A stretch of 64,000 nt of DNA from CALRWV02 sp943371965 (GTDB taxonomy: Bacteria > Bacteroidota > JABWAT01), in the NCBI GenBank assembly GCA_943371965.1, contig CALRWV020000003.1:124001-188000 (forward strand), given 5' to 3'. Position 1 is the stretch's first letter. Every line of letters starts with the position of its first letter. Shown in pieces: positions 56,995-64,000 of this stretch. A program made the translations under genes and the position numbers. The notes below the pieces were generated by a model. That model was not told the DNA's origin. It saw nothing but the letters and a program-made list of their open reading frames with translations, and made no database searches.

Positions 56995-57408
56995 ATGAAG
57001 TTCAAGAAAAAAAATGCAAATGTAACTCAGGAAATTCCAACAGCATCAATGCCTGATATTATTTTTATGCTGCTGTTTTTTTTCATGGTTACAACAACTT
57101 TAAGAGACACCAATCTTTTGGTGAAATTTACCTTGCCTCAGGCAAAAGCAATTGAAAAAATAGATAAAAAGCGATTGGTAGCTTACATTTTTGTTGGAAA
57201 CGATGACAGAATTCAAATCGATGATGCCATCGTTGATTTACCGCAGGTTACTCCAATTATGGCACAAAAGAGGAGAGATATTCCTCAACTGATTGTTTCA
57301 ATCCGGGCAGATCGTGATGGAAAGATGGGAAGGATTGTAGATATCCAACAAAAATTGCGTGATGCTGATGCTCTGAGAATTAATTACTCCTCAAAACCGA
57401 AACCGTGA
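56995..57408 (+). CDS. exbD: ExbD-type biopolymer transport protein, second set (2)
   Basis: 137 residues, basic N terminus, Asp21 in SMPDIIF within the helix (about 20-38), and a compact periplasmic domain. It begins 14 nt after its paralogue. Both partners here keep the Asp, unlike the operon at 48556. Confidence 0.92.
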   Translation: MKFKKKNANVTQEIPTASMPDIIFMLLFFFMVTTTLRDTNLLVKFTLPQAKAIEKIDKKRLVAYIFVGNDDRIQIDDAIVDLPQVTPIMAQKRRDIPQLIVSIRADRDGKMGRIVDIQQKLRDADALRINYSSKPKP

Positions 57409-57488
57409 GCAAAAATTTCATCCATTAAAAGTTGATTTTAATCACATTTTTAAGTTATTTATAATGTTTTTAAGACTGGGATGACTTA

Positions 57489-58316
57489 ATGTTCAAACAA
57501 GCACTTTCCTTCTGTTTTTTTATTTCCATATGCAGTTTCGGTTTTTCACAGACTCAATTCGGCAGAATCAGTGGAAAAGTTATTGATCGGGACAGCAACA
57601 ATGGACTTCCTTCTGTGACTGTCTATTTATTTCAAGGTGATGTTCAAAAACAATCTGCAAGAACCAATTCAGGCGGAAACTTCAGCTTCGTGAACGTCGT
57701 CCCAGATGGTTATACGATCAAAGCTTCTAAACCTGGATTCAATGAATTCAGCAAATTTGTGAGAGTTAATCCAAATTTTACCACCAAACTGTTTTTGCCG
57801 CTTTCCCCATTAAATTCTGGCCCCTCCAACTATTCGTCTTCCCAGGAAACAGAATCCAAAGCCGCTCCTTCAAAATCAACTGCGGTTCAATCAGCTCAAA
57901 AAAAGAAAACTGAAATCACCGGCTCTTTACCAACAACACCAATACAAAGCCCGGCAATTGATTCATCCAAGTTGGTTGCCGAAACTGAACCTGCTCAGGA
58001 AGAAATTAAAACTGACGAACTTGTATTTATTGAAGCACCTCAGGAGATGCCTGAACCAATTGATGGCTGGTCTTCACTTTACAAGAAAATTGTTTACCCT
58101 GAAATTGCAAGAAAGCAAAAGGCCAGTGGTACAGTAACACTTTCTGTTTACATTGATAAAAATGGTGATGTCATCAGTATTGAAATTATTAAAAGTGCCC
58201 ATCCTGCACTGGATAAAGCAGCAGAAGACGCTGTTTATGAGTTAAAATTCAAACCGGGTAAACAGGAAGGGCGTCCGGTTGATACCAAAATTGCTGTTCC
58301 TGTTAAGTTCAAATAA
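57489..58316 (+). CDS. TonB-like protein with CarboxypepD_reg-like domain
   Basis: 275 residues. An N-terminal hydrophobic segment (about 4-20, followed by FSQ) reads more like a cleavable signal peptide than an anchor. Then comes a carboxypeptidase-regulatory-like beta-sandwich (about 26-105; GRISGKVIDRDSNNGLPSV), a Ser/Pro/Lys linker, and a TonB C-terminal domain (about 190-275; YPEIARKQKASGTVTLSVYIDKNGDV). The CarboxypepD domain usually sits on TonB-dependent receptors, not on TonB itself. Two nt after its stop comes tRNA-Pro. Confidence 0.82.
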   Translation: MFKQALSFCFFISICSFGFSQTQFGRISGKVIDRDSNNGLPSVTVYLFQGDVQKQSARTNSGGNFSFVNVVPDGYTIKASKPGFNEFSKFVRVNPNFTTKLFLPLSPLNSGPSNYSSSQETESKAAPSKSTAVQSAQKKKTEITGSLPTTPIQSPAIDSSKLVAETEPAQEEIKTDELVFIEAPQEMPEPIDGWSSLYKKIVYPEIARKQKASGTVTLSVYIDKNGDVISIEIIKSAHPALDKAAEDAVYELKFKPGKQEGRPVDTKIAVPVKFK

Positions 58317-58318
58317 TA

Positions 58319-58392
58319 CGGGGTGTAGCGCAGCCCGGTAGCGCGTTTCGTTCGGGACGAAAAGGCCGTAGGTTCGAATCCTATCACCCCGA
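58319..58392 (+). tRNA. tRNA-Pro (anticodon CGG)
   Basis: Cloverleaf: acceptor CGGGGTG/CACCCCG, D arm GCGC AGCCCGGTA GCGC, anticodon stem TTTCG/CGAAA with loop TTCGGGA giving anticodon CGG (reads CCG), T arm GTAGG TTCGAAT CCTAT. 74 nt including discriminator A; no encoded CCA. It begins 2 nt after the TonB-like stop codon. Confidence 0.96.
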
Positions 58393-58406
58393 CTTAAGAC
58401 ATCAAA

Positions 58407-59228
58407 TTGAATAAACTTCTCCCTTACCTTCAGACTATTTACTCCAAATATAATAACAGTGCATATATTCAGTCCGATCCTATTTCCCTGACTTTAAATT
58501 ATCAACGTTCACAGGATAAAGAAGCTTCAGGTTTTACGTCTGCTCTTTTTTCTTATGGCAGCATTCCTCAAATTCAATTGGTTCTGAAAAAAATATTATC
58601 ACAATTTGGAAACAATTTTGTGGAAAACCTGGTTGCAAGCAGTGAAAAAGATCTGAAGGGAATTACCTCTGGGATATATTACAGATTTTATACTGATAAT
58701 GATATTTTTGTTCTGCTTAAATTTCTGAAAATGGTTTATTCCAAATATGATTCTTTGGAAAATTATTTTTTTACTGGACAAGCTGAAAATGGAAATTACC
58801 ATCAATTGATTTTTAACCGTTGGAACCAATATCTGGAAAATGAACCCAAATCAAATGGGTTGAAATTTATGATGAGCAATCCATTGCTTGGATCGGCAAA
58901 TAAAAGATTACTGATGTTTCTGCGTTGGATGGTTAGAAAAGATAATATTGATTTGGGACTTTGGAAGTTAATTGCACCGGAACAGCTCTTATTTCCGCTT
59001 GATACTCATACGTCCAGAATCTGTTATTATTTGGGATTAACCAACAGCGAAACTGCAAATTTAAAGAATGCACAATTGGTTACTGAAAATTTAAAATTCC
59101 TTTGCAAAGAAGATCCGGTTAAATTTGATTTTGCAATCAGCCGGTTGGGAATATTGCAGGAATGTCCTAAAAGGAAAAATATTGAAAAGTGTTTCAACTG
59201 TAGCTTATACAATGTTTGTCAGCGTTGA
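58407..59228 (+). CDS. TIGR02757/DUF2400 family protein
   Basis: 273 residues; TTG 58407 is the likely start, 14 nt after the tRNA, since no ATG is near. The opening (IQSDPISLTLNYQRSQDKEASGF) and the Cys-rich end (LQECPKRKNIEKCFNCSLYNVC) match this uncharacterised family; the four Cys resemble a DNA-glycosylase-like Fe-S loop (inference). The body is largely helical, compatible with an HhH-GPD-like fold. The next gene starts within its last 17 nt. Confidence 0.82.
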   Translation: MNKLLPYLQTIYSKYNNSAYIQSDPISLTLNYQRSQDKEASGFTSALFSYGSIPQIQLVLKKILSQFGNNFVENLVASSEKDLKGITSGIYYRFYTDNDIFVLLKFLKMVYSKYDSLENYFFTGQAENGNYHQLIFNRWNQYLENEPKSNGLKFMMSNPLLGSANKRLLMFLRWMVRKDNIDLGLWKLIAPEQLLFPLDTHTSRICYYLGLTNSETANLKNAQLVTENLKFLCKEDPVKFDFAISRLGILQECPKRKNIEKCFNCSLYNVCQR

Positions 59229-59922
59229 TGATCTGAAAGCTGAAGTAATCCAAAATTATAAAACCTTTTTTGGGACCTTCAGCTGGAGTTTGGAAATAGA
59301 AGAAAGCAGATCAAAAAAGACCTTGGCTTCGGCTAAAAGAGTCAATTCTCTATTTCAAATTAAAGTTTCAAAGGTTTTGATTGAAAAGGATTTTCGGTTG
59401 GCAGTAGTCACCAGTCTGGTTTTAATAGCCAGAATAAACAGAAAAAAAATCCCTGAGATAATCAGAAATGAATATAATCTGTTAAGAGAAACATACTTTT
59501 CAGGTAATTCCGACATGTTTGTTTCAAAAACCAGAAAAGGTACCCACAAAGGAATACATTTTGATTTACAGAAAATTTTTGAAGATGTTATAAATAAACA
59601 AGCACTGATTTTTGCAAATGGAACCCAAATTCAATGGAGTCAGAAATTATCAGTCAGAAGAGTGGGATATTTTGTTGAAAAGGAAGATACTATCGTCATT
59701 TCGAAAATTCTGGATCACCCGTTGGTCCCCGTTGAAGTAGTTGAATTCATCGTTTTTCATGAAGTATTGCATAAATTATTGGGTACAGAACATAGAACCT
59801 CAAACAGAATTGTTCATGGCAAAAAATTCAACATGCTTGAAAAGACATTTTATAAATTTGAAGAAGCTGATTATTGGCTGAACAAAATTTACCCGAATTT
59901 CGTACGAAAGGTCACTAAATAG
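59212..59922 (+). CDS. SprT-like / YgjP-type metallopeptidase-like protein
   Basis: The frame is open from 59125 but ATG 59212, overlapping the preceding gene by 17 nt, gives a natural start (236 residues). The zinc motif HEVLHKLLG is at residues 183-191 with a further His in RIVHGKKF, the SprT-like arrangement. No signal peptide. Role unknown; SprT-like proteins in other organisms act on DNA-protein crosslinks, but that transfer is not justified here. Confidence 0.75.
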   Translation: MFVSVDDLKAEVIQNYKTFFGTFSWSLEIEESRSKKTLASAKRVNSLFQIKVSKVLIEKDFRLAVVTSLVLIARINRKKIPEIIRNEYNLLRETYFSGNSDMFVSKTRKGTHKGIHFDLQKIFEDVINKQALIFANGTQIQWSQKLSVRRVGYFVEKEDTIVISKILDHPLVPVEVVEFIVFHEVLHKLLGTEHRTSNRIVHGKKFNMLEKTFYKFEEADYWLNKIYPNFVRKVTK

Positions 59923-60002
59923 CCAATTGTGAAAAAGTACATTTGAATTTAGTTCAGGTAATCACTAAATTTTACATATAAATTATTTATTTCGGAGATT
60001 CT

Positions 60003-60842
60003 ATGCATATTGATCCTAATGCCGTACCTATTTTTAACGGAATTTCTCAGGAAGAAATGGATCAAATTGTTAAATACGCATTCATTAAGACATTTGATCC
60101 AGGTTACGTTCTTTTTCGTGAAAACCTGATTGTTGGTCAAATTATGTATGTTGTACTTTCAGGTTCAGTAGAAATTGCAAAAAAAGATTCTACCGGTAAA
60201 GATTCAACAATTGCAGTATTGGGGTCGGGCGCTTGTATTGGAGAAATGTCTTTATTTGAACAGGAAAAACGGTCAGCTTCAGCAACAATTAAAGACCGAG
60301 CTGAACTATTGGTGATGCCGAAATACAATTTTGACAGAATGCTTCAAAGCAGACCAAACGAAACAATAAAGATTCTGCTTAATTTTATAAAAGTAATGAG
60401 TGGTCGTCTCCGTGATACCACCAATAAATTGATAACTGCTCAAAATGATACAACTGGTGCTCCTTCCGCAGCCCCTGTTCAACAGGCAGCAACCGCTCCT
60501 GCTTCAACAGGTTCTCTGTCAGTAAAAGATATTCAGGATAAAGCAAAATCGGGTGTTGGTGAACAAAAGATTCAATTGGAAACTTCAGTAAGTGCAGGTT
60601 CATTTCCTACCAAAGATGGGAAACAATCTGAAGTCTTTATTCTTACTCTTGAAGAACTGCAAAGCGATAATTTAATGAAGATTCTTGATTCAAGAAGAAC
60701 TGTTGGAATGAGTCAGGAAAATGGAACCCGTTTATTGATGGTTCGTGATCTTCTTAATTATTATCTGCAAATTCCTACCGAAGAGCTTCAATTAAAAGTT
60801 CGTGAAATGGAATTAAGATTCAGAAGCAGGGGAAAGAAATAA
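60003..60842 (+). CDS. Cyclic-nucleotide-binding-domain protein without DNA-binding domain
   Basis: 279 residues. A cNMP-binding domain (about 10-135) with the pattern LSGSVEIAKKD, AVLGSGACIGEMSLFEQEKRSASA. The last Ala-rich linker (about 150-175; APVQQAATAPAS) joins a C-terminal region (about 200-279) without a helix-turn-helix, so it is not a Crp-type regulator as read. It may be a sensory or scaffold protein. The motif GEMSLFEQEKRSA lacks the Arg seen in many cAMP binders' PRxA pattern (has KRSA), so the ligand is uncertain. Confidence 0.8.
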   Translation: MHIDPNAVPIFNGISQEEMDQIVKYAFIKTFDPGYVLFRENLIVGQIMYVVLSGSVEIAKKDSTGKDSTIAVLGSGACIGEMSLFEQEKRSASATIKDRAELLVMPKYNFDRMLQSRPNETIKILLNFIKVMSGRLRDTTNKLITAQNDTTGAPSAAPVQQAATAPASTGSLSVKDIQDKAKSGVGEQKIQLETSVSAGSFPTKDGKQSEVFILTLEELQSDNLMKILDSRRTVGMSQENGTRLLMVRDLLNYYLQIPTEELQLKVREMELRFRSRGKK

Positions 60843-60869
60843 TTTCCCTGTTTACTGTTAAACAATTTC

Positions 60870-61559
60870 ATGGCTGTTACCGACATTATAATACCTGCTT
60901 TTAATGAAGCTGATTCCATTCAGTTTGTTATTAATGACATTCCCAAATCCGTAATCCGTAATATAATTGTTGTAAATAATTCTTCATCTGATAAAACAGG
61001 ACAAATTGCCTTGGAATCAGGGGCAATTGTTATTGAAGAAAACAAAAAAGGGTACGGAAGTGCATGTCTAAAGGGAATCAGATATATTACTCCAAATCCC
61101 CCTGAAATCATTATTTTCCTTGATGGTGATTATTCTGACTATCCCAATGAACTTTCTTTGCTTCTCGATCCTATTTTAAATCAAAACGCAGATTTGGTTA
61201 TTGGATCAAGATTGACAGGAAATCGTGAGCGTGGCGCTTTACTGCCACAGGCAATATTTGGGAATAAACTTGCCTGTTTTTTAATCAGAATGATCTATGG
61301 AGTTCGATTTACAGATTTAGGTCCTTTTAGAGCAATTAAATGGGAATCACTCCAAAAACTTGGAATGATTGATACCAATTACGGCTGGACCGTTGAAATG
61401 CAGATCAAAGCAATCAAACAAAAACTGAAAATTGTTGAAGTTCCGGTTTCATACAGAAAACGGATTGGAGTTTCCAAAATAACCGGAACTCTTTCAGGTA
61501 CACTTAAAGCAGGTTATAAAATATTATTTCTCATTTTTAAATATTCAATTTCAAAGTGA
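60870..61559 (+). CDS. Family 2 glycosyltransferase (dolichyl-phosphate mannose synthase-like)
   Basis: 229 residues in the GT-A fold: VTDIIIPAFNEADSI at the N terminus, the metal-binding acidic motif FLDGDYSDYPNE and the acceptor region GPFRAIKWE. No C-terminal transmembrane helices, as in soluble members; acceptor is unknown. Likely makes a polyprenyl-linked sugar or a surface glycan. Confidence 0.85.
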   Translation: MAVTDIIIPAFNEADSIQFVINDIPKSVIRNIIVVNNSSSDKTGQIALESGAIVIEENKKGYGSACLKGIRYITPNPPEIIIFLDGDYSDYPNELSLLLDPILNQNADLVIGSRLTGNRERGALLPQAIFGNKLACFLIRMIYGVRFTDLGPFRAIKWESLQKLGMIDTNYGWTVEMQIKAIKQKLKIVEVPVSYRKRIGVSKITGTLSGTLKAGYKILFLIFKYSISK

Positions 61560-61614
61560 ATCTTTTTTAATATTTCGGCGTACTGAACGCTTAAATTTTC
61601 CAGAGAGGTTTAAT

Positions 61615-62223
61615 ATGAAAAGATCCCTTATTTTATTCACAGTTTTTTCAGCATTTATCATTGGTTGTTCATCAGGTCCAAATTTGAGTACGTTGGGTAA
61701 ACAGACAGTTGTAACAACCAGCGGTTCTCGTGAAGATTGGGTTACAAGTGATCAAAATTATTGGGTTGATGAAATGTATATGAATTTCAGAGTTCAGATA
61801 ACAAACCAATATGATATTGCAGCAGGAAGAAGAAATTCAAAAGCTGAAGCCGTTAAATACATTGCTGAAATGATCAATCAACGCATAAGAACCGATTATT
61901 ATTCAAGTTCATCAGGAAATAATCAATCCGAAGATCAGTTGGGAAGAGATGTTCAGGATTTAATCACCTGGACAACCGACAATCTTGAAATTTCGGGAAT
62001 TTCTCCGGACAGAACTTATTGGGAAAAAGTTGAAACCAACACAGCTGACGGTGTAAAATATTCCTATGATATTCATGAACTGTACAAAATAAAGTCAGAC
62101 GATTACAGAAAAGCAGTAACAAAAGCATCAGAACTTGCAGTTGAAAAAGCTCAAAAATCGAAAGATCTTGAAGCACAGAAACGTGCGGAAAAATTCCAGA
62201 AAAAACTGTATGAATCAAACTAA
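61615..62223 (+). CDS. LPP20/FlgP-like lipoprotein
   Basis: 202 residues with a type II signal peptide (IIGC, Cys18). The body of about 180 residues has the LPP20-type pattern with RNSKAEAVKYIAEMINQRI and ends in a Lys/Glu-rich helix. In Vibrio-type genomes an LPP20 protein (FlgP) is encoded with FlgO and FlgT; here the neighbours are two more lipoproteins, the last FlgO-like. The next gene overlaps its stop. Confidence 0.72.
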   Translation: MKRSLILFTVFSAFIIGCSSGPNLSTLGKQTVVTTSGSREDWVTSDQNYWVDEMYMNFRVQITNQYDIAAGRRNSKAEAVKYIAEMINQRIRTDYYSSSSGNNQSEDQLGRDVQDLITWTTDNLEISGISPDRTYWEKVETNTADGVKYSYDIHELYKIKSDDYRKAVTKASELAVEKAQKSKDLEAQKRAEKFQKKLYESN

Positions 62224-63403
62224 ATATTTTCTGTTTGGATTTGTTCTTGTTTTGGGATGCTCCAATTTTGAAGCTCCCAAAGATTCAGAAAAATTCAAAT
62301 ATTTTGTAGGGAAAGGCGAGTTTAAAAGATCAATTCAGGAAGCGCATCAGATTGCCACTGAAGATATTTTTAAACAGGCATCAGAATTTATTGGAATTGA
62401 AGTTTCAGTATCCTATTCGAGTCTTGTTTCAGAAACCGGCAGGGAATTCCGAGATAAATTGGAGACCAAAACTGATAAACTTTATTTGCAGTCGCATCTG
62501 ATAAAACAGAAAATTGAAGAAATAAAAGAACAAGGTTTATATTCTGTTACTTTGGTGGCCGAATACCCCAGAGAAGAACTTGATAAAGAGCGAAAAAGAA
62601 TTGAAGAATTCCGCCTTAAAAAAAGAAAAATGATTGAAGAATCTCTTTCAAAAATTGAAGTTGCTGAGCAAAATAGAAATTATCCGGAACTGCAAAACCA
62701 GCTTTTAATTGTGTTTGGAAATGATTACAACGAAAATGATCAGAGAAAAATTGAACTTGTAATTGCGCGTTTATTTGAAAATTATACAGTTGATAAAATT
62801 GAAACAGATTCAACCTTAACAATCAATTCATCACCAACTGTATATTTTATTTTTGGAAATAATTTATTTCGTAAACTGAATTCCATTTATGGAAAATATG
62901 TTTTCTCAAAAGAAGTTGAAGGTTATTTTTCTCCTTTTAATCCAATAGACTTAAAAAGTAAAATTCCGGGTTCAACTTTACAGTTAATTGAGCAATTTAC
63001 CCAGAAAATCAAAAGGCAAAAAACAAGCTTTTCATTCGAGTTTGATTTTAACTCAGAAAATCAGGTAAATTTGTCAAGTTTCAAGGATAATTTCTACGCA
63101 TCTTTAACAAAACTGGGTTTTGAAAATAATCCGAGACAGGCAAAATTCAGGGTAACCAATCAGATAGAAAGTTTTATCAGAAGTGAAAATATTGGTGGCG
63201 TAATTTCAGTTGGATTTAAAATCAATACAATAATAAAATCACTTAGAGATAAAAGATCTGCAGTTTTTGTTTCCAAAGAAATAATTGGTTTTGGAGGAAA
63301 TGAAAAAGATGCAACAAAGAATGCAACAGATAAAATTCAAGCTTATTTAAGTTCTGAATGGATAGAAAACTTTAATTATACTTTTTATGAAAACTTCAAT
63401 TAG
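62210..63403 (+). CDS. Lipoprotein, LPP20-related, in the FlgO/FlgP-like cluster
   Basis: ATG 62210 (overlapping the previous stop) gives 397 residues with lipobox VLGC (Cys17). The frame upstream is open but the lipoprotein signal fixes the start. The first 130 residues resemble the LPP20 fold (EAHQIATEDIFKQASEFIG); the rest is unassigned and rich in Lys and Glu. It overlaps the next gene by 17 nt, so the three lipoprotein genes are coupled. Confidence 0.65.
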   Translation: MNQTKYFLFGFVLVLGCSNFEAPKDSEKFKYFVGKGEFKRSIQEAHQIATEDIFKQASEFIGIEVSVSYSSLVSETGREFRDKLETKTDKLYLQSHLIKQKIEEIKEQGLYSVTLVAEYPREELDKERKRIEEFRLKKRKMIEESLSKIEVAEQNRNYPELQNQLLIVFGNDYNENDQRKIELVIARLFENYTVDKIETDSTLTINSSPTVYFIFGNNLFRKLNSIYGKYVFSKEVEGYFSPFNPIDLKSKIPGSTLQLIEQFTQKIKRQKTSFSFEFDFNSENQVNLSSFKDNFYASLTKLGFENNPRQAKFRVTNQIESFIRSENIGGVISVGFKINTIIKSLRDKRSAVFVSKEIIGFGGNEKDATKNATDKIQAYLSSEWIENFNYTFYENFN

Positions 63404-64000
63404 CTTTTTACTGATAATAGTTTCCCTTTTAATTATTTCATGTTCTCCGGCAGAACAAATGAAATATATTCCCAAAGATATTGAAGATCAGCCTCAGGAA
63501 TTGGACAGAGCAATAGATATTGGAATTCAAACAGTAGTCCGGCAAACAAAAGATCTCAATAAACAAATGACGGTTGCCATTCTTGAGCCTAGTTTTCTGA
63601 GTGAAAATGAAGCTCCTCCCAAAGATTTACTGGTTTATATTCAAGAAGATGCTACAACCAAAATTGCACTTCAGCCCAAATTTAAAATTGTGGAACGGTC
63701 ACAGCTCAATCAGGTTTTGAGTGAATTGAAATTAAATCAGACTGATTTATTCATAAATTCAATTGCAAGAAAAGAATTTGGAAAACTGATTGGTGCAGAT
63801 GCTATTTTAACGATTTCATTGCAGGATCTTCCTTATGATATTAAAATGAATATGCGTTTGGTTGAAACTGAAACCGGTGTCGGGTTTGCAGCAGGTTCGG
63901 TTCGGATTTTAAAAGATGAACTTGCAACCAAATTAATGGGGAAAAAACTTCCAGGTGAACTCACCATTGTTACCGATGGAGTTTCATCGCTTTATCTTGA
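63387..64000 (+). CDS. FlgO/CsgG-like lipoprotein, truncated by the window end
   Basis: ATG 63387 opens a frame continuing beyond 64000; about 204 codons are visible. Lipobox IISC gives Cys19. Residues about 65-190 look like the FlgO/CsgG domain: MTVAILEPSF, then FKIVERSQLNQVLSELKL, KLIGADAILTISLQDL and MRLVETETGVGFAAGSV. Such proteins sit in the outer membrane. Its start lies inside the previous gene. Confidence 0.8.
   Translation, partial: MKTSISFLLIIVSLLIISCSPAEQMKYIPKDIEDQPQELDRAIDIGIQTVVRQTKDLNKQMTVAILEPSFLSENEAPPKDLLVYIQEDATTKIALQPKFKIVERSQLNQVLSELKLNQTDLFINSIARKEFGKLIGADAILTISLQDLPYDIKMNMRLVETETGVGFAAGSVRILKDELATKLMGKKLPGELTIVTDGVSSLYL

Noticed and set aside
62135..62209. Upstream extension of the LPP20-related lipoprotein
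   Set aside because: Residues are Lys/Arg-rich, read from the tail of the previous gene; ATG 62210 gives the lipoprotein signal.

Overview
The window comes from an AT-rich, Gram-negative (diderm) bacterium of the FCB group, most likely near Ignavibacteriota/Chlorobiota or a related Bacteroidota-like lineage. This is an inference. It rests on a type IX secretion sorting domain of the NYPNPFNPST type on a 2152-residue exported protein, many lipoproteins, a BamD-like factor, two ExbB/ExbD sets and a TonB-like protein. Shine-Dalgarno sequences are clear (GGAG/GGAGG), unlike many true Bacteroidetes. No rRNA, CRISPR array, prophage or insertion sequence was seen.

Layout. 1-8222: ABC transporter end, asd and lysC (first steps of the aspartate amino-acid pathway) around a REP-like palindrome, a lipoprotein plus outer-membrane-like pair, and on the minus strand a YidE/AspT-type transporter and a small membrane protein. 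8358-15023: M1 aminopeptidase, DMT exporter, ftsH, then a small unknown gene coupled to a Nudix hydrolase. 15546-23092: two exported surface proteins, the second a giant protein with three LamG-containing modules and a T9SS tail. 23253-32557: ACT/UPF0210 pair, LemA, two TPM-domain proteins split by a lipoprotein gene and DAHP synthase, an amidase, a TPR protein and glutamate dehydrogenase. 32980-39373: BamD-like, nadD overlapping tRNA-Arg, dnaE-trxA, trxB.

39570-53810 is the most interesting region. Two periplasmic TPR proteins (829 and 1772 residues), a small secreted protein, a TolQ/ExbB-like channel, two TolR/ExbD-like subunits and a TonB-like protein with an AgmX/PglI C-terminal domain form one apparent operon. 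The composition resembles the Myxococcus Agl-Glt (gliding) and Nfs (spore coat) trans-envelope machines. One ExbD-like subunit has Asn exactly where its partner has the proton-carrying Asp25. After aspS lie two more copies of the Asp25 subunit, and the second is broken only by one extra copy of a 5-bp repeat.

53977-58392: S41 protease, a second, conventional ExbB-ExbD-ExbD-TonB set, and tRNA-Pro. 58407-64000: a DUF2400-type protein, a SprT-like protein, a cyclic-nucleotide-binding-domain protein without a DNA-binding domain, a glycosyltransferase, and three overlapping lipoprotein genes reminiscent of FlgP/FlgT/FlgO; the last runs off the window.

All calls come from reading sequence and motifs only; no database search was possible.
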